Below are positions 33,834 to 55,077 of a DNA stretch of 64,000 nt, one piece after another. The notes under the pieces are model-generated. The model worked only from the letters and a program-made list of their open reading frames with translations. It was not told the origin of the DNA and searched no databases. Numbering within the stretch: the stretch's first letter is position 1; the number at the start of each line of letters is the position of its first letter. The stretch is from Mercenaria mercenaria (taxonomy: Eukaryota > Mollusca > Bivalvia > Venerida > Veneridae), in NCBI RefSeq assembly GCF_021730395.1, contig NC_069361.1:73541001-73605000 (forward strand), in the 5' to 3' direction. The position numbers and the translations under genes are program-made.

Positions 33834-34872
33834 ACCAGTTTCGGGGACTATAGGAATGCACTTGTCCGTCCATCATTCCGTCCATCCGTCTGCAAGTTCG
33901 TGTCCGGTCCATAACTCTGTCATTTATGAAGGGATTTTAATATTACTTGGCACAAATGTTCCCCATGATGAGACGACGTGTCTTGCACAAAATCCGGACC
34001 AAAGGTCAAGGTCACAATTGGAGGTCAACAGGGCTTTTTTCCTGTCCGGTCTGTACACAAGGAATTTAATATTACTTGGCACAAATATACCTCATAATAA
34101 GACAATGTGTCATGCACAGTTTTCAGACCCCTAACTCAAAGGTCAAGGTCACACTTGACAGTCAAATGTTTACATGGCATGAACAGGGTCTGTTTCATGT
34201 CCAGTCCATAACTCTGTCATTCATGAAGGGATTTTAATATTACTTGGCATAAATGTTTCACATGATAAGGTGACATAGCAGCCGCAACACCCAGAACCCT
34301 AGCTTAAAAGTCAAGGTCACACTTGGAGATTAAAGGTCAATAGGATTTTTTCCTGTCTGGTCTATAACTTTGTCATGCAAAACAGAATTTAAATATCAGT
34401 TGGCACAAATATTCCCCTAATGTGTCATGCACAAAACCCGGGCCCTTAGTTGAAAGGTCAAGATCACACTTTGAAGTCAAAGGCCAAAAGGTTTTTTTTC
34501 CTGTCCAGTCTGTAACTCAACAATCCTTAAAGGGATTTTAGTATTCCTTGGCACAAATGTTCACCACCATGCGCAAGAACCAGGTCCCAAGGTCTAAGGT
34601 CAAGGTCACACTTAGAGGCCAAAGGTCAGATACAAGAATGACTTTGACCAGAGCATTTCTGACTTTTGATGTAACTAGGCACAAATGTTCACCACCATGA
34701 GACGGATTGTCTTACGCAAGAACCAGGTCTCTAGATCTAAGGTCAAGGTCACACTTAGAGGTCAAAGATCCAATTCAAGAATGACTTTGTCTGGAGCATT
34801 TTTGCTTCATGCATGGAGGGATTTTGATGGAACTTGGCACAAATATTCACCACCATGAGGCACCCTTGTTTT
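33834..34872 (+). mobile_element. Tandem-core element, M/N family
   Basis: Starts CCAGTTTCGGGGACTATAGG with 'tccgtccatcattccgtcca', then about six monomers of 155-180 bp ('gggattttaatattacttgg', 'aaaggtcaaggtcacac'). It ends ACCACCATGAGGCACCCTTGTTTT. The stem half AGTCCCC of the 5' hairpin is missing here; it is present in the sister copy at 37002. Confidence 0.62.
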
Positions 34873-35603
34873 AAAATTACTTCCCTCTGTTTTTCTGTAA
34901 ATATCTTATATTGTAACTTTATTACTGGTCATAGGGAAAAATCGAGACCACTTTTCTGTGGTACAACTTGCATGTTACATCAAATTTTTAGGTGTATTTT
35001 GACCTATCTCTACCTGGTCAAGAGTTTTGTGTAGACTTATAATATATAGATTTTTTAGGGTTTACTTCCCTTGGTTGTTACTATAAATAACAGTAGAGAA
35101 AATTAGGTGCCTTCCAGTAGGCATGGCAATACTTCATTCACTTGTTTTTCAATGAAATCTAAAGGCAAGTTTTAATCTGGGTTATCTTAGGTAAAAAACT
35201 AGGTCATAATTATGTCACATCATAAAAAGACCTTCTTAACACTCCATAAGCCATGTTTTCTATCAGATGTACATCTAATTCAGTCATCTGAGATAAAAAA
35301 ATTAGATACCTAGGTCAGTTCATAGAAAATTTTTGTTTACATACTAGCAGCCATGTTTTATAACTAACCTTCATGACTTTTTGTCAGAATGTTTGTCTCT
35401 AGGTGATGTTTGAAACTTTGTCAACTAGATGCAAAAACTAGGTCACTAGGTCAGATCATTGAAAAACATGATTAATTTACATACCGGGTAAAATATGGTA
35501 TCAGAATGCTTTTTGTCATGAAATCTAGGTTACATTGGATACTAGGTTACCAGGGATATGAACTAGGTCAGGTGAGTGATACTGGGCCTTCATGGCGCTC
35601 TTG
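34873..35603 (+). mobile_element. Q-type fragment, then 3' fragment of an S-family element
   Basis: 34876-35100 ('gtagg-gaaa', 'ttctgtggtacaac', 'tttttaggtgtattttgac') is duplicated at about 38205-38370. From 35110 S-family monomers lead to GGTGAGTGATACTGGGCC, TTCATGGCGCTCTTGT at 35603. The S piece lacks its 5' end. Confidence 0.5.
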
Positions 35604-35883
35604 TATGATATAGACTGTATATATACGGCTGTTAATTTCTTTTAAATTATTGAATCTGAAATTTATCAAAAGTATCAGTATAATAAGAGCTTGACTTAAA
35701 ATGCATGTGTATATTTTGACACTAATTTAAAGCTTGCGGTCACCAGAGCTATAGTGACACACCCACATTGTCACCCACATTACACCCAAAAATGTTTTCT
35801 TTTAGATTCTAGCGTTTAATGTTGCATATCCCATCACCCACCTCCCCCGCAAAACCCAACCCACATTAGGCCCCCCTCTTATT

Positions 35884-36303
35884 AGCTCACCTGAGCACGA
35901 AGTGCACAAGGGTGAGCTTTTGTGGTCAGTGATCGTTCGTCGTCGGTCGTCCGTCAACATCTCCCAGCCTTAACCACCAGTCTAATTTTGTTGAAACTTC
36001 ACAGGAATGTTCCTTACATGATCCTCATTGAAAATTAGTCAAAGAAATGAATTCCATACAGAACTCTGGTTGCCATGGCAACCAAAAGGAAAAACTTTAA
36101 AAATCTTCTTGTCCAAAACCACAGTAGGTAGGGCTTTGATATTTGGTATGTGGCATCATCTAATGATCCTTTACCAAGTTTGTTCAAACTATCCCCCTAG
36201 GGTAAATATGGCCCCGCCCTGGGGGATCAAATGGTTTACATAGATTTAAATAGGGAAAAACTTCTTGTCCAAAACCACATCCCCTACCCCAAACCCATTT
36301 TTT
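35884..36303 (+). mobile_element. 5' part of an S/I-type tandem-core element
   Basis: Starts AGCTCACCTGAGC, hairpin GAGCACgaaGTGC, AAGGGTGAGC, 'gtccgtcaacatctccca'. The core 'cttcttgtccaaaaccac' recurs twice. It is closely related to the I element at 24063. The 3' end is absent: the F element begins directly. Confidence 0.58.
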
Positions 36304-37001
36304 AGCTCGACTATATAAAGAATAGGTAACTTGCCCATGCGTCGGCATCCGTGTCGCGTCCCAATTTGGTTAAGTTTTTGTATGTAAGCTTGTGTCTCAG
36401 TAACCTCTTGTGGGAATGGATTGAAACTTCACACACTCATTTACTGTGATAAACTGACTAACACTGCACAGGTTCCATAACTCTATTTTGCTTTTTTACA
36501 AAATTATGCCCCTTTTTTGACAGAAATTTGTTTGTAAGCTGGTATGTCAGTACCCACTATACATAGGTCCCATAACTCTGCTTTGCTTTTTTTCAAAATT
36601 ATGCCCCTTTTTCAACTTAGCAGTTTTGGTTAAGTTTTTGTATGTAAGCTGGTATCTCAGTGTCCACTAATTGGAGTGGATTGAAACTTCACACACTCGT
36701 TCAGTCATGATATGACATGCAATGCATAGGTCTCATAACTCTACTTTGCATTTTTACAAAATTATGCCCCTTTTTCAAGTTAGAGCAGTTTTTGGTTAAG
36801 TTTTTGTATGTAAGCTGGTATCTCAGTATCCACTAATGGTAATGGATTGAAACTTCACATACTTGTCCACTGTCATTAGCTGATAAGCACTGTGCAGGTT
36901 CCATAACCTTATTTTGCATTTTTACAAAATTATGCCCCTTTTTCGACTTATGACAAGGTTGTTAAATAGTCGAGAGTTGCTGTCCTCTGACAGTTCTTGT
37001 T
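36304..37001 (+). mobile_element. Tandem-core element, F family, both ends present
   Basis: Starts AGCTCGACTATATAAAG and ends AAATAGTCGAGAG, hairpin CTGTCctctGACAG, TTCTTGTT. Four monomers of about 160 bp carry 'ggttaagtttttgtatgtaa', 'ggattgaaacttcacac' and 'ttacaaaattatgccccttt'. The 5' CTCGACTAT and 3' ATAGTCGAG are exact subterminal inverted repeats. It serves as the uninterrupted reference for the split F copy at 14745-16588. Confidence 0.75.
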
Positions 37002-37964
37002 AGTCCCCTACTGGTTGAAAACCAGTTTCAGGGACTATAGGAATGTTTTCCATCTGTCATTCCGTCAGCACTTTCATGACCAGTCCATAACTCTGTCATC
37101 CATGAAGGGATTTTAGTATTACCTGGCACAAATGTTCCCCTTTGATGAGACGATATGTCACGCACAAAACCCGGACCCTTATCTCGAAGGTCAAGGTCAC
37201 AATTGGAGGTCAAAGGTCAACAGGGCTTTTTTCCTGTCCGGTCCATAACCCTGTCATCCATGAAGGGATTTTAATATTACTTGGCACAAATGTTCCCCTT
37301 TGATGAGACGATGTGTTACGCGCAAAACCCGGACTCCTATCTCGAAGGTCAAGGTCACAATAGGAGGTCAAAGGTCAACAGAGCTTTTTTCCTGTCCGGT
37401 CCATAACCCTGTCATCCATGAAGGGATTTCAATATTACTTGACACAAATGTTCCCCTTTGATGAGACGACATGACACGCGCAAAACTTGGACCCCTAGGT
37501 CAAAGGTCACATTAGAGGTCAAAGTTCAATAGGGTTATTTTTCCTGTCTAGTCCAGAACTCTGTCATCCATGAAGGGATTTTAATATTACTTGCCACAAA
37601 TGTTCCCATGATGAGACAACATGTCATGTGCAAAACCTGGACCCCTAGCTCAAAGGTCAAGGTCACACTTGGAGATCAAAGGTCAATAGGATTTTTTTTC
37701 TGTCCAGTCTATAACTTTGTCATGCAAAGTAGGATTTAAATATCAGTTTACACAAATATTCCCCTGGATGAGAAAACGTGTCATGAATAAACCCTTGGCC
37801 TTAGCTGCAAGGTCAAGGTCACACTTGGAAGTCAAAGGCCAGAAGAGCTTTTTCCCTGTCCAGTCTGTAACTCAACAATCCTTAAAGGGATTTTAATATT
37901 ACTTGGCACAAATGTTCACAAGAATGACTTTGTCCAGAGCATTTCTTCTACCATTCTCATTCAT
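37002..37964 (+). mobile_element. Tandem-core element, M/N family, abutting the F element
   Basis: The 5' hairpin AGTCCCC, CTGGTTgaaAACCAG, GGGACT opens directly after the TTCTTGTT of the F element, with no spacer. About five monomers of 155-165 bp follow ('cctgtccggtccataaccct', 'gggattttaatattacttgg'). The 3' end is lost near 37964. Confidence 0.62.
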
Positions 37965-38034
37965 CAGAGAGTTTCTTGTGGACTTATATTATATATATAT
38001 TTTTTTTAATTTCCCTTTGTTGTTACTATCAATA

Positions 38035-38071
38035 GTGCGACGTTAAACCCAACAAAATAAAAATAAATAAA
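38035..38071 (+). mobile_element. 37-bp SINE/LINE tail insertion with 14-bp target duplication
   Basis: The insert begins GTGCGACGTTAAACCCAAC and ends in an A-rich run. It is flanked by perfect TGTTACTATCAATA repeats (38021-38034 and 38072-38085). It is the extreme 3' tail of the GTTAAACCC SINE group, inserted alone. Confidence 0.85.
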
Positions 38072-38094
38072 TGTTACTATCAATAACTTATATG

Positions 38095-38482
38095 ATAACA
38101 TTTTAGCTCAGCTGTCATGTAGTGTATTTTGCTCTGCATTTGCATTGCATTGCAGTGCTCTTGTTTCTATTTGGCAAATCCTTCTTTTGTTCACTTACAA
38201 TAATTTTTTTAATTACTTCCCTTTTATGTTATTATAAATAGCTTATTTAGTAACTTTTTTATTATTGGCCGTAGGGAAATACCGTGACCACTTTCCTGTG
38301 GTACAACATGGATGGTACCTCCAGTTTTTAGGTGTATTTTGACATATCTGTACCCTTAAGAAAATTTCAACTATATTTTCTGATGATCCTTTTGATTGAT
38401 CTTGATTATGATTTTTTGACCTTCTTGTCCGTAGGTGCAATGATAACAGGTGAGCGGTATAGGGCCATCATGGCCCTCTCGT
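38095..38482 (+). mobile_element. Decayed S-family ends around a Q-type fragment
   Basis: An AGCTCAGCTGTC-like 5' end near 38104 and a clear 3' end, AGGTGAGCGGTATAGGGCC, ATCATGGCCCTCTCGTT at 38482. Between them is Q-type sequence similar to 34876-35100. Confidence 0.5.
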
Positions 38483-38554
38483 TTATGAAAGAATTCGGCC
38501 AAATACTCCATATGAAAACAACTGTAGCTTTTTATAATCTTTGGTTTCATTAAA

Positions 38555-40125
38555 ATTCTCTCTTCTATATATGTGTTTGTATTCCTTTAAAAATTTTATG
38601 TTCAATAAACTTATTTCTTCTAGATTTATATCTGTGTTCCTTTAAAATCTTTGATTTCATTAAAAAACTTCCTTCTAAATTTGTGTATTTGTGTTCCTTT
38701 AAATTCTTTGGGTTCATTAAAATACTTTCTTTTAAATTTTAATCTTTGTGTTCCTTTAAAATCTTTGGGTTCATTAAAGTACTTTCTTCTATATTCGTAT
38801 CTTTGTGTTGCTTTAAAATCGTTGGCTTCATTAAAATACTTTCTCTTAAATTTTAATCTTTGTGTTCCTTTAAAATCTTTGGGTTCATTCAACTTCTTTC
38901 TTCTATATCTGTGTCTTTGTGCTTCTTTAAAATCTTTTGGTTCATTAAACTTCTTTATTGTATATTTGTGTCTTTGTGTTCCTTTAAAATCTTTGGCTTC
39001 ATTAAAATACTTTCTTTTAAATTTCAATCTTTGTATTCCTTTAAAATCTTTGGGTTCATTAAAGTACTTTCTTCTATATTCGTGTCTTTGTGTTGCTTTA
39101 AAATCGTTGGCTTCATTAAAATACTTTCTTTTAAATTTTAATCTTTGTGTTCCTTTAAATTCTTTGGGTTCATTAAAATACTTTCTTCTATATTTGTGTC
39201 TTTGTTTCCTTTTAAATCTTTGGGTTCATTAAACTTCTTTATTCTATGTGTGTCTTTGTGTTCCTTTAAAATCTTTGGCTTCATTAAATACTTTCTTCTA
39301 AATTTTAATCCTTGTGTTCCTTTAAAATCTTTGGGTTCATTAAAGTACTTTCTTCTATATTTTTATTATGTTCCTTTAAAATCTTTGGGTTCATTAAAGT
39401 ACTTTCTTCTATATTCGTGTCTTTGTGTTCCTTTAAAGTCTTTGGGTTCATTAAACTTCTTTATTCTATATGTGTGTCTTTGTGTTCCTTTAAAATCTTT
39501 GGCTTCATTAAATACTTTCTTCTAAATTTTAATCCTTGTGTTCCTTTAAAATCTTTGGGTTCATTAAAGTTCTTTCTTCTATATTTTTTTATGTTCCTTT
39601 AACATCTTTGGGTTCATTAAAGTACTTTCTTCTATATTTGTGTCTTTGTGTTCCTTTAAAATCTTTGGGTTCATTAAACTTCTTTATTGTATATGTGTGT
39701 CTTTTGTGTTCCTTTAAAATCTTTGGCTTCATTAAATACTTTGTTCTAAATTTTAATCTTTGTGTTCCTTTTAAATCTTTGGGTTCATTAAAGTACTTTC
39801 TTCTATATATTTGTCTTTATGTTCCTTTAAAATCTTTGGGTTCATTAAAGTACTTTCTTCTATATTTTAATCTTTGTGTTCCTTTAAAATCTTTGGGTTC
39901 ATTAAAGTACTTTTTTCTATATATTTGTCTTTATGTTCCTTTAAAATCTTTGTGTTCATTAAACTTCTTTTTAGTAAATGTGTGTCTTTGTGTTCCTTTA
40001 AAATCTTTGGCTCCATTAAATTACTTTCTTTTAAATTTTAATCTTTATGTTCTTTTAAATTCTTTGGGTTCATTAAAATACTTTCTTTTAAATTTTAATC
40101 TTTGTGTTCCTTTTAAATCTTTTTC
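38555..40125. repeat. 57-bp minisatellite, about 26 units, with higher-order structure
   Basis: The unit contains 'tgttcctttaaaatctttgg', 'ttcattaaa' and 'tactttcttctatatt'. The typical length is 57 bp, with 54-58 bp variants. Monomer subtypes (ending 'ttaattttaatc', 'ttctatattcgtgtc', 'cttctttattctatatgtg') recur in a fixed order about every four monomers (roughly 220 bp) from 39.2 to 39.8 kb. Because 57 is a multiple of 3, long frames open on both strands, including a 133-codon minus frame at 38626-39027 made of seven 19-residue repeats. Indels in the rest of the array break all of them, so I do not call a gene. Confidence 0.85.
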
Positions 40126-41102
40126 AACTCTGCAATTTTTTTTTAACCGAACATGCACCATGCACAACTAGGGTTATTACTGATCTTATTACTGTTATTA
40201 CTGTTATGTTTCATTCAATTGTGTGCATAGGTTCAAGAGATTAGGTGCGCACAAGACTGCATATACAGTCTAACCTGTCTTGAGCAGCCAGCCAAGGGAA
40301 GCAGACAACTTAGCCACATCAGCCAGGTGACCGCTGATCGGAGGTGCAGCCAGTATATGTATTTTTCAGACTTCTGACAAGAGTTCAATCATGGCTTTAG
40401 TCTTTAGGCCCATTTCTTTTCCGTTTTTCTATTATTATTTTATCTTTAACCGAGATCAAACTGTGAACAACAAAATTGACAGAGGAGACACACTAATTGC
40501 CGATAATTACTGGCCATTTGATCATAACAGAAAGAGGATCACACCTTTGGTTATCAGTTTTAATTGAGAAACTCGTGTCATTTTGTCTTTCTTGTGGTGA
40601 AGTCAAGCGTTTCTCAAAAATCGGGTATCTTTGGCGATTATTGCCTTAAAATTGGTTTTGAAATAAACATGGCCGCTGAAAGTGGTCAAATACGGTGGTT
40701 GGGAGGCAATTTCGGTGGCAGCTGACCGTGGATGGGAGGTGGCCGCTGAATAAAGTGATGAAATAGAGGAAAATCCGTCAGGGGCATCATAAAATGACCG
40801 CTGAACGGAGGTGACCACTGATCGGATGTGACCATTAGTACAGGTTAGACTGTACAGACTCTGTGTATATAGTGTAGTAACAAAAAACAAAGTCCCACAA
40901 CAATACAATTTTTTTTCCTGAAAGAACCTAACATGCCCCATGCACAACTAGGGTTGGTATTGATCACTGAATGTGTGAAGTTTCATTAAATTGTGTCAAG
41001 GGGATGAGGAGAGTTGGTGCACACAAGATTGTGTTTTTACCGACAGACAGATGACCTGAAACCATATACCCCGCTTACAACCTCGTTCTGCGGGGGGGTA
41101 CA
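40126..41102 (-). mobile_element. Tandem-core element (TACCCCC family) with a MITE inside
   Basis: Two monomers ('catgcaccatgcacaactag' at about 40152 and its match at about 40933) surround a MITE. The right end, with ATACCCCGC and GCGGGGGGGTA (41077-41100), is the 5' hairpin read on the minus strand, like that at 13718. Confidence 0.5.
40266..40852. mobile_element. Tc1/mariner-like MITE with TA duplication
   Basis: CAGTCTAACCTGT at the left and ACAGGTTAGACTG at the right are exact inverted ends, each flanked by TA. The interior repeats 'gtgaccgctgatcggaggtg' variants near both ends. No transposase is coded. The minus frame 40603-40947 spans the right end and is not a gene. Confidence 0.75.
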
Positions 41103-41104
41103 AA

Positions 41105-41566
41105 AACTTATTTTAGCATAAAACTGCTGTTCTTGTCACTTTTCAGGGGTGTTTTAACATGAGAGAAAATGTGTGTTAACAGAGAGATTATCACGCTCGC
41201 GTGCTGTTAAAACACCTTTTTATATATATACACGTTCCATAGCAAAGCGTAAACGTCATTCGGCCCTGAAACAGATAATTCAAACGAAGTGACGTCAGTG
41301 TAAAATAACAACTCAGACATTCCCATGCATTTCGTGGAAATTAAATGACGTTAAGTGACATTATATTCATTTATCAGTTTTTATGCGCTTTATGCTAGAA
41401 TAATGTTAGTGCATGTTCATTTCGTGTTATAGCATCTTCAGAATTCCATGGGATACAATGGTACCCCCGCCCTATCCAACCAATCCCTCAGGATTCTACA
41501 GATGTTATAACACAAAGAAACATGCGTTGTCCCTACAATGACATATGATTTTTGCAATACATCCTA
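41105..41566. repeat. Dispersed repeat related to 7955-8465
   Basis: Shares 'tgtgtgttaacag', 'gcaaagcgtaaacgtcatt', 'aaccaatccct.aggattct' and 'ataacac.aagaaacatgc' with 7955-8465, but lacks the THAP-like stretch. Unclassified. Confidence 0.5.
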
Positions 41567-41774
41567 ACAAATGACCAAAAATATTGTGCCGTTGCAACGC
41601 TTTTGAAAATCAATTCTTTTTGCCTTTTTACCAATGTTATTTTCACCTACTTCACCATTTTTCAATGTCAACAAATGACCAAAAATATTGTGCCGTTGCA
41701 ACGCTTTTGAAAATCAATTCTTTTTGCCTTTTTACCAATGTTATTTTCACTTACTTCACCATTTTTCAATGTCA
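41567..41774. repeat. Direct tandem duplication, 2 x 104 bp
   Basis: The unit starting ACAAATGACCAAAAATATTG occurs twice head to tail (41567 and 41671), almost identical. The plus frame 41584-41955 runs through it and carries the same peptide twice. This is a young duplication, not a gene. Confidence 0.85.
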
Positions 41775-41994
41775 TCAACACATTCTATGCCTAACTTTGT
41801 GGAAAGAACATGCTGAAATACTTAAAAAAAAAAACAACAACAAAAACTGTGGACGAGTACAGTTGTCAAGAAACAGTTTACCAAAAATTCCTATATTTTT
41901 GGGAAAAGCTTACTATTCCCATACTTTTAAAAAAATTCCTATTATTTCTGGATAAAGGTGGACGACAGCCTGCAACAAAATAACACAATTGTTA

Positions 41995-42240
41995 TGTGTG
42001 TGTTTGGGTTTAACATCTTTTTCAACGTTTTTTCAGTCATATAAACGACTGTGTCTACTTGTAGCAGTGAGCACAATGCCCATCTTTATAGTGCTGCCTC
42101 ACTGGAATATCATGCCGAAGACACGCAACATGATACCCCACCCAGTCACATTAAACTGACACTGGGCTGACCAGTCCTAGTACTATCCTTTTAATGCTGA
42201 GCGCCTGAAGCCATACCATATCAAGACATTGGTTGGATTT
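41995..42240 (-). mobile_element. SINE-like repeat (GTTAAACCC tail group)
   Basis: The left end 'gtttgggtttaacatc' is the reverse complement of the SINE tail. The body has 'tagtgctgcctcactggaat', 'acaccgggc'-like text and 'tgctgagcgcc'. No tRNA-like head is clear and no target duplication is visible. Confidence 0.6.
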
Positions 42241-43030
42241 AAAATAATAACATAGCAACTGAAAATCTTGTAACTTATCACATTTATTAAACACAATTAA
42301 ATTAATGAAGATTGCACCAGCATTGTAAATTCAACAATTTTTCTGATCAGATCAATGGTAAAAGTATTTCCTTCCAATACAAGTTAATACTAACATTTCT
42401 AATTTCATTGTGCAAATAAGTGAAAGGCTTTATATTTTGATTTTACTTAGATTTTAAGCATTGAACAAGCAAATTTCTGCACACTGGGAACACTGTTCAA
42501 ATGTTTTTATTTAATTTGTGTAAAGTATCATTCTGCTTTAAAACACATACAGTGAAATACCTCTTACTCACGCATTGATGACTCAAGCACTATGTGTGAC
42601 TAGTGCATTCACTGCAAACCCCTGGTGCAATTCAGATATGTAGCCCTTGGCCGTTTTCGTTAAAGTTATTTTTATGTTTGGAGTGCTTGGAATCCCAGGT
42701 AACTCGAGCAATTTGCTCATCCCCTTATAATTTTGAGGAATTGTTGTTTTAATGGTACAGAAATGGTCACTAAACTCTGTCATCTAACATTTATCAATAT
42801 TAAATCAGTTTAAAATCAAATGATGTATAAAAGAGTTATATATTCAAGACTAGCGTCTCTTAGACCATTACTTTATCTCATTATCTCGAGTTCTAACTTT
42901 GAAGTAATCAAAAATCCACTTAAAATGACATCTTATGCAGGTGTTGTTTGCTTAACCATTACATTGCTAAATTTCTATAACGAACATGTCCATCTTCGAA
43001 TTTGTACAGTACCATTTACTGTTATAACGG
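42241..43030. other. AT-rich intergenic, no feature seen
   Basis: No coding signal. Two short frames on opposite strands (42583-42783, 42820-43056) are not credible. Confidence 0.4.
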
Positions 43031-43164
43031 GTGCTTACCAAAAAGATACTGCCTGAATAGCGAACGGTGCAGATCATGATCAGACTGTAAGGATGTGCAG
43101 GCTGATCATCATCTACACTGGTCACAAAAGCAGAACCAATCGTGTCCAGCATGGTAAGGGTTAA
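43031..43164 (-). repeat. MITE-like repeat, partial inverted copy
   Basis: The reverse complement matches 32617-32760: CATGCTGGACACGATTGG, 'gatgatgatcagcctgcaca', 'ctattcaggcagtatct'. It ends at the GGTAAGGGTTAA terminus. Confidence 0.65.
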
Positions 43165-44400
43165 CGTGTTCCTGCAGCCTCATATAAAAATTATTTGCAA
43201 TGCTAACATGCTAAATATATTTTCCTTTTGAAAGTAGTAAGCAATTTTGAATGCATACTGTTCATATTTCTTTTAAAATGAAATGGATAATCTCACACAG
43301 GTATCAGGGAACAAATTTTTGCTTCATTACACGTAAAGACGAAAATATACTGGAATTTGATAGAAGTAACTTCATATTCACTTTGACGCAACAGAAGTCT
43401 CAGTATGTCGACTTTGTCTTAAATGGAGTAAACATTTTGTCGAGACTTGAAATTTTTTGCAAAATAGCCAGAATCTTCAGAAAAGTGACTCTGAGATACT
43501 GGGTATCAACTACATTGCATCTTGTACTGATCATTTATATACTCTGGCCTATAAACTGGAGTCCTGCATTTGTCTCATTGGTATCTTACAAGATTTGGTA
43601 TTTGTTTGATGTGGATTTTACGCTGTCCTTAACATCAATAAAGTTATACTACTGCTACCGGTAAACCTAACCGGTGTTCCTTTATGCTGTTCCAGAACTA
43701 AACCGGTTACACACAAAAAAAAAGACAACTTCCCCACATCAATCAGAGGTGGAGGACAAATTTCCTCTTAAAGGATTGAAATCTTCATCTCTCAATTCAC
43801 AATATTGTGTTCTATGTACCGAATGGACATCTATCACACATTAAACATAATTATTTAATGTTATTTGTTTAAAGTCCTCTAAACAGATCTTGTATTTAAC
43901 ATGTTACCGTACTGTGAATACAGTAATGCTAAAATGATGCAATTTCAAATATTTATTCATGAGAATTTATGCACTGGACTTTCTTCTCACAGATCAGCTG
44001 ACTGACATAAAAAGCATAAGCAAACAGTCCAAAAACCAGTTAGTAACTTGAAGGGAACTACCGATTATAACCAAATATACACTTTTGAGCTATTATTAGT
44101 AACTTAAGCTGTAAGACCCACCAAGTCATGATTCTTTTCAACATACAAGAGATGGTACAATGCAAAAATAAACATTATTCAGACCATAGCAAACTTCATC
44201 TTCTATCACTTGATTATTAAGTTACATAATTATAGCACCTACCACTAAAGAATAAATGTTATTGCATTCTTGTCATTCATTTCCCGTATAAACATAAGTA
44301 AATATTTAACATTATCAACAATAACTCTTTATAACAATGCCAAAAATATCAGCTGTGTTGTGACCCAGTTTGCCATTGATTCCATAAAATGCCACATGTA
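43165..44400. other. Downstream flank of RWDD4
   Basis: Contains a 137-codon plus frame (43251-43664) without family resemblance, followed by an eroded SINE piece (about 43660-43755: 'ctaaccggtgttcc', 'cttccccacatcaatcagag'). RWDD4's 3' UTR must occupy the right part. A minus-strand AATAAA lies near 43950, but its use cannot be judged. Confidence 0.4.

Positions 44401-55077
<10,677 letters not shown>

Noticed and set aside
38626-39027. A repeat-protein gene made of 19-residue units on the minus strand
   Set aside because: The same DNA is open on the plus strand too, the openness follows from a 57-bp period, and indels destroy every frame in the rest of the array. No start context or splice partner.
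38555-40125. CRISPR-like array
   Set aside because: Repeats are contiguous and degenerate with no unique spacers, and the genome is animal.
43251-43664. 137-codon open frame on the plus strand
   Set aside because: AT-rich composition, no family resemblance, no splice or promoter context, and it runs towards the 3' end of RWDD4 on the opposite strand.
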